From positions 434,001 to 498,000 of the forward strand of contig JAZGUH010000372.1 of assembly GCA_037893225.1 (NCBI GenBank): a stretch of 64,000 nucleotides of DNA, given 5' to 3'. The position numbers and the translations under genes were made by a program. This DNA comes from Hippasteria phrygiana. Taxonomy: Eukaryota > Echinodermata > Asteroidea > Valvatida > Goniasteridae. This document shows positions 20,526 to 32,500 of this stretch, in pieces (the stretch's first letter is position 1; each line of letters begins with the position of its first letter). The notes beneath the pieces are model-generated. The model had not been told where the DNA came from. It saw only the letters and a program-made list of their open reading frames with translations, and ran no database searches.

Positions 20526-23500
20526 GTAAACGACAAACTCAATGTGTTTTTAAAATTGTACTTTTTAATTTTAGTCAAGATCGGTAATTGTCATCAGCCT
20601 CAGGTCATTGACACCCTATCATCACATCATCGGATGAACAGGACTTGTGGGACAAATGCAGTTGGGGGGGGGGGGGGGGGGCGTGCTGGAGATGGAGGGA
20701 CAAGGCGATTGTGTAGTGTAGAGCCCTGTTCCCTATTATATATATAAGGAAACAAAAAACCACTGTTAGGTTAATGGAATTGCCAAACTAGTTAAGTTAG
20801 CGACATTACAAACCAACAGGTATGCCGTTGATGGGCAGGGTTTTTTGTTTTTGAGGGGAATTTTAGGGTAAAGCGGCGAGGCGATTGTGTAGTGTAGAAC
20901 CCCTCTTTAGTTTTGATGAAATTAGATTCAAGGGTATTTTTTCTCATTCCAAAATGACTTTTTCAACCTAAAGCACACTTCTCTTAATTCTATTGACATA
21001 TCGTTTTTTGTAATTTTGAACAGTTTATTTCGGTAGAAAATGCAATTTTCTTGCGTGCTTTACGGCAGTTGCTATGCGAATAAACAAATTTTTTAGTGTT
21101 TACTGTGCGTCGCGGTGATCGCCATCTTTATTTTCGCGTTGCGTTTTGTCGTCCTCATCGCCACTTTGTCTTTACCCCAAAATTTCCCTCAAATTTCCCT
21201 TTATTATGGCATACCTGTTGGTTTGTAATGTCGCTAACTAGTTTGGCAATTCCAATAACCTAAAAGTGGATTTTTGTTCCTTAGCCCTTTATAGGGAACA
21301 GGGCCCTACATTACACAATCCACTTTTAGGTTATTGGAATTGCCAAACTAGTTAGCGACATTACAAACCAACAGGTATGCCGTAGATAAAGGGCAGGGTT
21401 TTAGTTTTGAGGGAAATTTTGGGGTAAAGCGGCGATGAGGACGACAAAACGCAACGCGAAAATAAAGATGGCGGTCACCGCGACGCACAGTAAACACGCA
21501 AAACTGCGTTTATTCGCATAGCAACTGCCGTAAAGCGCGTAAGAAAATTTCATTTTCTACCGAAAAAAACTGTTCAAATTAAAAAACAATGTCAATAGAA
21601 TTAAGAGAAGTCTGCTTTAGGTTGAAAAAGTCATTTTGGAATGAGAAAAAATACCCTTGAAATCTAATTTCATCAAAACTAAAGAGGGGCCCTACAATAC
21701 ACAATCGCCATTCTTAGGCTTTGCTGATTCATAGGCTCTACCCATGGTTGCCAGTCGTTGGATGTGTGGCCGGCCAAAAAGTGCTTAGTCCCTATCGCAA
21801 ATACCGCCTGGCCTGGTTGAGTTGTCACAATAGTCACAAAGGATTGTGGGAGGGAAAACGGAGCGATGTTTTCTCCTGTTTCCTTCCCAAAATGCATTTT
21901 GACTAGTGTGACGTCGCAACCAGGTGGTAATTTGCGATTGCAAATACCGCCTGGTTGCGACGTCGCACTAGTCAAAGTATCCTGCTACTCGTGGGGCTTG
22001 GAGGAACAGGTGTCCGATTTGGATTTGGCAGCACTGGGCTATGGTAACTATTTTGTCAGATATAAGTGGTGGGTGAGCTTAGGCATTGAATTCACCATAG
22101 TCTTAGCCCTAGAAGGAAGCCATGATCAGATGATATTGCGTCCTAGCACATGAAACTGCGGGGGATGGGAACTATGCTAGAAATTGAGCTTTGAAAACCA
22201 CAGTTTACCTGCATGAATATTCTTGACACCATCTCTGCGAACAGTTTAATGGTCCGTCTTTCCCGACGGGTAGAAATATTACTCCAAAAATTTAAAGAAA
22301 TGGAGATGTTTCCAGCTCATCTGGACGTGATGTTGACTTAGCAAACAAGAGGAGCAATACCTTGTCGCCTACTGTTTATGTGTGCACGCATGCATGAAAT
22401 GCAAGGCCTGCTCATGCTTCACGGATTGCGCCATCGGGCGTGCTTATTTAAATACATGTAGTTGAGAACATCGCGCTGTCGTGCGCTAGGACGCCATGTC
22501 ATGGTATCCATCTAGGGCTACATACATGTAGTCTTAAGCCCATTATGGAAAAATGTTATTAAAGAAAACAGCCTTCAGAAACCTGAATGCATGGTTTTAT
22601 TTCACTGTGATGAAATGGAACAAAAACTAGGAAAACGGTCAAAGTTGTCTCACACTTGACTTGTCTCGACGGTCAATTTGCCTCAACGGTCGAGTTTTTT
22701 TCAAGTCGATTGGTAAACGGTTGCATTATCTGACAACCTGTTGGTGTTTCTGTTGGGTCAGGACTTGGAAATGAAAATTTGCAGAGCAACGCCACTTGAT
22801 GAAGGTGGTTTGCCAATTTGGTGGGACTTCACATACAGACCAATGGATAATTCCTGAATACAGATTTCCACATAAAAGGGGTCTGGTCATTGGGTGGCCT
22901 GGAGAAAGGGGGGGGGGGGGGGGGGGTGGGGACGGGGCTGGTGGGTACAACGGTTGATAGGCTTGTTGATAAGTACAACATAAACAAACTCACAGTTTTC
23001 AACAAGGTAATTGTAACTTGCAACACTTACTTGTTTTGAATATTAACCCTAACTACCCCAAACCCTTGCAAAAATCCAACAGCAGGTTTTGTCAAGTTTT
23101 AATGGGTTCAGTATGCGGGGTCTTGGCACCATTACTTTACATGGAGCTGTGATGCCCAAATTTGTCTAAGTCCAAAGAATGTGCTATAGGTATACTGCAC
23201 AGTGTTGGATTTTGACGGGTTGAGGAAGCCTCCTAGTAAAAATTCCTAGGGGGTTAGGGTAAATTAATGAGTTTTATCTTGTAATTTCTTGTATTGATTT
23301 TATTTCAAGTCCTTCCGGACATTTTAAATCCGGTCTTCCTTCCTCAGTCCATGACCGCTTCCTCCAACCCCTCCTCCTGCGCTGCGGCCACACCTTCTGC
23401 CAGGGTTGTATCTCCAAGCAGGTCAAGGTGCTGAAGACCAGCATAGCCTGCCCGACATGCCAGGCCGTCACCCCGATGCCGCTGGGGGAAGCTAGCATCA

Positions 23501-26500
23501 AACAGTTGCCGGCCAACTACTACACGCTGGGACTGGCATCATGGAGCACCAAGCATGCCATGGACATGTTGTGAGTCCGCTCGTGTCATATTTTGCAAAG
23601 AATTTTGCTAAGAACATGTAGGATATGCTTAGCAATCCTACGTGATATATGAAGCACTGCATGCTCAGAGCTTTCTAAATTGGCCAGCCGACCCTGGCAA
23701 GCTCTGTGGTCGAGTGGTTATTAAAGTAAGTATAGGTCGAGTCCCACTCGAGTAAACCTGTGAGTTTTTTCTCACATACAGTGCTTCATATACCACGTTG
23801 GGAAAAGGCAAAAATCCTCTTCAACCCTAACTACCCCAAGCCTTCCGAACTCCAACAGCAGGTTTTGTCAAGTTTTGATGGGTTCAGTACTGCAGGGCCT
23901 TGGCACCATTTCTATGGAGCTATGATGCCCCAATTTGTCCAAGTCTAAAGAATGTGCAATAGGTATACTGCACAGTGTTGGATTTTGACAGGTTGAGGAA
24001 GCTTCCTAGTAAAAAATGCCTATGGGGTTAGGGTTAAATTTACACCATCCCTTTACACCAATTCCGTCTTCTGACATTAAGTATTCTGAGTTATCATTTA
24101 TGTCTTCTGTAGCATAGACATGCATGTGAGTTTGCTCGAGTATTGCAAATCGACATGCCAAATCTCAATTGTTCAGTCATTTGTTTGCCTAAATTCTTTG
24201 AACTATAAACTCACCCAGAAAACAGTGCACCCCCTTGCTTCCTAACGGGCAAATTTTTAAATTCTCTGTATTTCAGTGATCAGAAGGTTGAGTTTCAGCC
24301 CTCGGCTAAGCTCACTTACAAAGGAGTGCAGTTGGAAGGTAAAGTCTCCTCAACAAAATCCAGATTGTCTTATTAAAGACCAACCCCGACAATTTGGTCG
24401 ATTCACAACTTGGTGCACCGCCAGCGACAAGCCGGGAAAGGCCAATTTCCCACTTTCGGGGTCGACATCGCGTCTATCGCGTTGTATTAGATGGTGGACC
24501 GTACAGCAGTATGGATTTCGCGCGAATGCGAGTGGATGAGTTAAAGCAATTTTTGACTAATTGGGGAATACCTTGTGCGGGAAAGAAGAGAGAGGAGTTG
24601 ATAGATTTAGCAGAGAAGGGGTGTAAGAGGTACGGTCGATGCATTGGTGATACCCACTTCCGGTTTTGCAATGTCGACTTTTTCCCATGATGCACTGCGT
24701 AATTTGGTCTCTTCCCAGCTTGCCGAATTCCAAAATATTCTTGTTTCAATTTTATTGAGAAGAGCTATGTCTGTCTTTGATGCCCGTTTTCATGTGTAAA
24801 AAAAAAGCATTTTTGTAACAGTTCTTTCTTTCGCAGAATTCCGCGTGCAGCCTCCAATTACACACAATTTAAGAACAAAACTTGACAAAAATACAGAACA
24901 ATGTATCGTGTTTGAATGTAAGTACATGGTACATGTACGTTCTGTCCTTCGTACGCACGTAGGGCCCCATGCATATCGCATGAATACTCGGCGATATTGT
25001 TTGCCCATGTGCATTGCGCTGCGGTCGGGGCGGAACCAGCCATGCCGGGTACCAGGTTTCTTGCTTTCCAAGGTATTACGTCAAACATTTTTCATTTCTC
25101 AACGGCGCTACCAGCGTTCAATTTGTAGACAGTTTTCATCAACTCGATTTGATTTTTATAATGAATAAATAATTGATTATATATCGAACACAATCATGTT
25201 TTAATTTCAATACTTACAAAAAACCATTGGGGTTGATCTTTAAGTGTGCTACACCTGGCATGAGGTTGGTATTTTGTTGTGAGGATTGTAATTTGTTCAC
25301 TGTACTTTTTTCCCCTGTTAGGTGACAGGGAACTATGCAGCAGCTGCCGACGTGCCCTAGTCACCTGTGAGTGCAAGCAATGTGACAACACCTACTGTGA
25401 GCCATGCTTCGTACGATTACACCGTGGGTCCCGTGCCCTCCAGACCCACCCAGCCGTGCCCCTTGGCACCGCCAAGTGAGTAGTGAAAAAGCAGACCTCT
25501 CATAGCTTGATAGTAGAGAGAACAGATTGTGGAGAAAAAAAATTGTTTTACTTGATCGAGTCTAATTTTTAATGTCGTCAAACAAGCCACAAGGCAAAGT
25601 GACGAGGTAATTGATATGAATTTCAAAAGTGAACAAAGAAAACTGGCAGGAGTGGGATTCGAACCTGCGACCTCCGGAATACCATACCGGTGCTCTACCA
25701 ACTATCTTGCACCTATGTTGGCAGTCTCCCAAATTGTCAGTGTCTTTGTTCCGGGGGTGCTAGTCAGAAGTCATCAACCCATAATGCCATATAGCCAGGT
25801 ATCATTCCCCAACCTAACGATACCACCTCGGAAAGTGGAATTTTTGTGTGAGTGTGATTAGGTATTTACTCTGTGATTCGAGTGTTTTTGTGCGATAATA
25901 TCAGTATTTGTATAAAGGACGTATGCAGATATTCACAAAACCAGCAGGTAAAAGCAAGTTTAGTCCAGAATAGTAGTTGGGTATCAGTAGCTAACCCTGC
26001 TAGAACCTTGCCTAGTATTCAATGTCTAATTGACTGTCTGGGTTTATGACTTCTGACTAGCGCCGACCCGAACAAAGATACTGACAATTTGGGAGACCGC
26101 CAACATAGGGCAAGATAGCTCAGTTGGTAGAGCGCCGGTACGGTATTCCGGAGGTCGCAGGTTCGAATCCCGCTCCTGCCAGTTTTCTTTGTTCACTTTG
26201 AGAATGATTTTTTCATTTTGCTTAAATCTGACTCCTGTGAACTTGCTTGTGTGCTAGGGGCGGCGGGGGCTGCAAAGATCACGAGGATCGAGAGTTTGAG
26301 TTCTTCTGTCAGGAGGACGGGGTACCCATCTGTGCCCTCTGCGCCCTGATGGGGGCACACAAGGGTCACGACATCATACAACTCGCAGATCAAGTAGGTG
26401 GACTTAGTTTCTTCTTCCTTGGGTTGAGGGAGATAGGGTTGAAGAAAGTGTGCGGCTTCTGTCATCCCCCCAAAAATGTTCAATTTGTCAGGATCTTCTT

Positions 26501-29500
26501 AAATTTGTACGGAAATGAACTCCGCTGTTTGGATGTACGGCTCTTTCTGTGAGTCTTTGTGTCATTTTGTTTGTTTTTTTCTCTTCATTCATTAACCCTG
26601 CCCCCTTCAATGTTTTGTTTTTGTAAATCAAACAGTTTTCTAAAATCGAACAGTTTCCAAATTTAACTGAGAAGCCTGCTAATTTACAACAAAGTTCAAC
26701 AGCAAATTTGGTTGGATTCTGCAGTGTACCACCTACACACCAGCCTTGGCATTTTGCAGCTACCCTGCTGAATCCAACAAAATCCAACTGAAATTTTACT
26801 GGAGGCCTGCTTCACTTTGCTAAATACGACAAAATCCAACAGGTATATTTAGCTGCTACCCTGCTGAATACAACAATATCCAGCACATCATGTAGTTTGT
26901 GTTGACTGCTATAAATCCAACAACTTGAAACTACAACTTTTCGTCATTGTTTTATTTGGTTGGATTTATACTATTATTTTTGACCTGCACTACATAACGG
27001 GCGGAAAGGAGCAAAAGTTAAACATTTATATGATGGTATTTCCTGATATAACTTGCAATGAGCTTTAATTTGATGTACTGAGTAGCTCGTTCCTGGGCCG
27101 GCTATAACCTTTTATAGTTGTTCGAGTCTTAAACCCCCTTTGTTTTGAGGAAATAAAGCTCAAAGTTTGTTACCGGTACACATTATAACCCGAGTTAAAA
27201 AAATAAATCACCCCTAGACACATTTTGAGATAGAATTCAGTTAAAAAACTTTGGGAAATGATAAAATGGGGCTTTTTAAAAATAGAAATTGTTAAAAATC
27301 CCAAAATTGGCTTGTCATCAGTGAAAAATGGTTGTTTCTGCTGATAACTCGGAATGCTATACTCGTCCGGCTTTCCGCTGATGTCGTGCTGTCAGGTCTT
27401 AATTTTGAACCTGTATTTTCGTACAGGATAAGGAAGCCTTCAAAGAGTTGAAACCAGCGTACGAGATGGCCAAGGAAGTACTAAAGCACCAGTATTATGC
27501 AATGCAGGTAAGAGAGCGAAAAGCCTAGTGGAGAACCTTTGCTTGACATGTTTGAAGAGTATTATTCAAATATTAAACTGAACGTCCTTTAAAAATCCGT
27601 CCCTTTACACTTTCTGGTTGTACCTCTCATGAGTTTGTCTGCTCAGTGCCATTTGAACGAAAATTTTCAGGAGGACTGACCATCTCATTTCCCTATCCTT
27701 ATTTTTTTGGAGGGAATTTTGTTTTTCCCGCCAATAATTTGGGCATTTTTGTGTACATCTTTGTCAATACTAAGTTACAAGACCTGACATGCTTTCATTA
27801 GCTATTTATTTATGGGCTTTTTATTAACCCTAACCCTCCAGGGTATTTTGGCTAGAAACCCTGCCAGACGCATCAGATTGCATACTTTGTCACATTGACT
27901 TGTGTGCAAAGTGCAGCAAGGTCAAGCTGTCACCACAGATGCACTGTGCTGCGTCTGGCGGGGTTAGGGTTAATGGGGTGCTGGTATGCCAACACAGGCT
28001 TGTGCAGTCATGTGTACCACAAACAATAGTCAAACAATGGATTGAGTACATGCAGGAATGTGCATATAGATGACAACTGGTTAAATTAGATTTGATGTTA
28101 TTGGACATTATTTCACCGGCTGCAGTCATGGCCGAGAGGTTAAACTAATGAGTCATATCAACTTAAAATCGTATTCATAAATTCCTCAGCGAGTTTCACT
28201 ATCCCTATTGGTCGAGAGCCTGTCATGTGGGTGTGTTTAAACGGTTGTTTAAACACGGCTGGAAGTTGTTTAAACACGGCGCGGTTTTAAACATTTTTTC
28301 CGGTGTCACACGAAAGTCCTACAAAATCTGGTCCATTTTATTGGTTGAACACTCGAGCGACCAGTCACTCACCTAATAACGCAAGCGCAATACTACCGAT
28401 GCGTCCGTATTTAGAGTCCATAATTTCACGCTACACCGGCACTGCTGCGTTCTGCACCACCACCTGGCGAGCGCGTCGCGCGCGCGTCAATTTCCATATA
28501 AGGACATGTTTACCACTACTCGCGCGTGGCACGAACCATTAAATAACTGAAGGGGTATTTTACAAACCAAGGTCAAACAAATTGAACAAAATCATTGGAA
28601 ATCTATAATTTTCGGTGGTTTTTGCTTAACTATACAAAAAGGTATTTTATGAATGGGAATAAATATGTGCTTTGCCGGTTTTAAACGTACGTTTAAAACC
28701 GGCCCAGCACATATTTATTCCCTTATTTAATATCAACTTACCCGATATTATACATTTCCTGGTTTCACAAAGTAACAATCAAGTCATTTCATTTCAGAGG
28801 AGACCTCGTGCACACAATTGAGGCACAGAAAAACAAAATGTCAAAATGTTGATGTTTCAGTGGAAATTATCCGGTTGTAAAAAGTAACCAACTTGAAATG
28901 TAGTGTACACGATTGGTAATCCTCCCAAATTTTTTTTAATGAATTATTATGGAATACCTGACTAGACTGTAAGTTAATAGCAGTCTTAATCATCCTGTGA
29001 AATGATGGCACCTGGTGTGCTGTCGTTTTCAAGAAAAGTTGAAATTTATATCGTTTTCCAACTGTTGTTTCGCGTAACAATCGTTGGAAAACTGCCCTCT
29101 ATTGACCGAATGTAGTTAATCCGTGTTGTGTCTAAAAATGGGTTAATATTCCGAAAACGGGCGCACGCGTAGTGTACCAAAGCGATGCGTTGTCACCAGT
29201 GCATGCAGTGGATCTTGGACGTTCCGCTCGGCCCTCGTTATGTGACCAATTGAAAACGATCCCATTTACAAAAATTTGGTTTATTTTACAAGAGGGCGCT
29301 ATAACAAATGCCGCCCGACGGTTGAAAAAGAACGCTGTTTTTCTCTTGTTTTTGTTTTTCGCCATCCAAGAATGCAAAACTTTGAACAGGTGAGTGGAAC
29401 AATATTTCCTATAAAATACTAACCCCCAAATCTGATCATTTCTGAAAACTGCAACAATGACCAATCATGTACACTAAGGGGCTTCTTAAAAGGGCTTCTT

Positions 29501-32500
29501 AAAATTGTGGTTTGGGTAATGAAACCCGGTCTCAAAATTAAACACACAGACTTAAGGGAGACATCTTCCCCGAAATCACAAGAATTGTTGTAGTTTCTGG
29601 ATTTGTTTCCCTTGGAGTAGATGACGAGAGAGACAAAACGAGATGTGCGGAAAGAACTAGCCGATGTTGCGGATGTTGTCAAGGCTGCGTTCGCTCGCCT
29701 CCATGCAGTGCTGCAACTCAGGTACGTAGCTGAATTTAATGGCTCTACTAAACACAATTTCACAGGACCATTCTGCCCATACATCAATTAAGTAGAGGTT
29801 CTGCACTTTACAGTGGTGGCACATAACTATTAATTAAAGGATTTTGTACAAAAAGTGTTTTGCTTTTTTATGAAATAAACTTTAAAAATATTCTCAAAAT
29901 TGTCTGTAATCAGTGGTTCTTAATTATGATAAATTGAGCCTTGAAATTGGCTAAGCAAGAGAGGAAATTGTTGATGTCATGAAATTTGTTTCACGTCATG
30001 AAATTCGCTTGACTTTAACAGTCGTGTGGAGTGTGAACCGGCTTTAATGCAAACATGTTTTGCTAATAATAAGAGGAACAAGTTACAATTCAAAATGTCA
30101 TTTATTACCTTTGAAAGATCGCAAACTAATGTCTCACTCTGCAAGGATTTTATGCCTCTTTAAAATGACATTGAATACTACTGACTGCAATCGCTGTGGA
30201 ACTTCACATGTATCAATTACTTAATTGACAGAAACGTACACTCCCATATTATTGTGCATAACAATAATGCTCGTTTTATGTTCTGTAACTTTCATTGATA
30301 TTTTCCCAGAGAACACACATTATTGGAGCAGATAGTCGGAATAGCTACCAAACACACACAGTATCTGGGTGCCATGCTGACGAGCATTGAGGGCAATATA
30401 TGCATTCTGGAGTCGGCCATGATAGGTAATTCCACATTCGACATGAAATCTTTTCTTTTTGCCCAGGAGTGGATTTGAACACCCCTTCCAAATGGAACAG
30501 AACTAGGGTTCAGGTCCGAGACCTCCAGACTGCCTTTCTAGAACTCTACCGAGGCAGGCTTGTAATCGAGTCATCACAAGTCACTTCACAAATCACTTCA
30601 CAATTCTGGTCTCAAACCATGTAACAAGCTATTTAAACATACTATATAACAAAAATCATTCCTCTGTCATTGTTCATCCCGTGTAGCTTGTGAGCTGACT
30701 TGTGATTGACTTGTAATTGACTTGTGATCGGGCTCAATTTCATAGCGCTGCTTAACGATAAGCAGAATAGTTTTGCTAACTATAGCAGGAAAATTTGCTT
30801 AAGCATTGGCGTATTTCATGGCCAAGTCGTGGTAACGCTTGCGCGTGCATGGAGATTTATATTTTTGCGTCACTTATTTAAGCAAATCCTGTTAGCGGGC
30901 TCTTCGCTGTGCTTACTGCTTACAGTCTCTATGAAATGGGCGAGGGTTCCATTAGTAGAAAATTGTGTGTTAAGCAGCGCTATGAAATTGGGCCCTGACT
31001 TTTGATCTGACTTGTGATGGACTTGTGACTGGCTTGATTACAACTCTGTACCGAGGTAGTAAGATTGGTTCACTCACAATTGAAAAAGCAGAATGTGCAT
31101 ATTTACAAGACTTTCCGTTGTAAAAACAAAACAAAAAACCTTTTGTCTTGTCACTACAAAGATGCAATGAGTGGTCTGGACGAGGAGGCGACCATACCCT
31201 CTAACATCACCAAGCTGGTTCACACCCTGAAGTCGTCACAGAGTCTACCCGGCCACGTGGTGGTACCCAAGACGGTGCGCCAACAGCCCCTGAGTCACTT
31301 CACCTACAGCAGCGATGCCGTCAGTAGCCTGATGTCGTTCGGGGCAGTCAAGGTCTGCTCGGAGCCAAGGTAAGGTTTCCTGACACCAAAACACTGACTC
31401 AGTTAAGCTACTCCGTAATGCGGGGACTTCCAGTTAGCTCAGTGAAAACATCCATAGGTCTACACGCAAATATTCACTGCAACTCTGCGGTGGCCATAGC
31501 GCTGTTTTGTTAAGTATGTCACCGTGGTCTAACAGTGCGTGTATATTGTCATGGCACACCGCAGGGTTAAACTCCCCCCCCCCCCCACTCTATTCAGTGT
31601 GGCGCCTATCGTGAGATCCTGGTGCCCGGCATTCAGCTGACTTCAAGGAGTAATATAATCACATCTGTTCCTTGTGATATTTTTGATGGCTTTAGGCTGA
31701 TTTATGAACTTCTTTCCCTGTAGGTTGGAATTGAAGACAGATTCTGATCTTCCAGAAGACTACGAGGCTCCGGAGATCAGCGAAGATGTTCTGACCGACT
31801 CCGGCATTCACACCTACAAGAGGGACAGAGAGCGGAACAGAGTAACTTCCCCAAGAAGTAAGTGGACTCTGTACCCATCCTGGTTTGTAAGGAATCTATT
31901 GTGGGCTGTTAAAGCTGCTCACCGACCGATGAGAGTCGGGAGCGGGCATTGTAAGTGTGGTTTTTGCTTTCAACATTTTGATATCTTTTTTGATTTTCTT
32001 TTTTTATCCTCAAATTGTTTCTGTCATTGCAAAATGATCTCTGAACATGAAAACGCCTTCTTTTCATTCTAATGACCCTAGTTTTTGCAATTTTGATGGA
32101 AGGTGCATTTTTAATATTTTCTTGGGTTTTTGTTTTTGTTAATGCATTTTCGGTGATGCCATGCAGATCAAATTCCTCCGAAGACTTTCGTAGATTTTTG
32201 TTCATTTTTCTCAAATCTCGTGCCTGTTTGGGTACTTTTTCCCAGGAGTTTTTAGAATTGATGGAGCCCTTGTGCACTGGCATATTTTAAACTTTTTATA
32301 TAGATATATATCTTTTAAATTTTTATGTATTTTATAGTTTGTTTTAGCCGCTGGTTTCGGAGTTGGCGGCCATTTGGTCACAGTTATTAAGTTAGCTTTT
32401 CCAATTCCTGGCATTTGCCGGTGGCTGTTGTTTGGTGTATTGTATTGTGTTGTATTGTTGGGTTGTGTGTTTAAATGCTAAATAAATAATAATAATAATA

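Noticed and set aside
26109..26181. tRNA gene
   Set aside because: Boxes A and B are perfect, but the anticodon loop lacks U33 and proper pairing, and the unit recurs at least five times with conserved flanks: a SINE.
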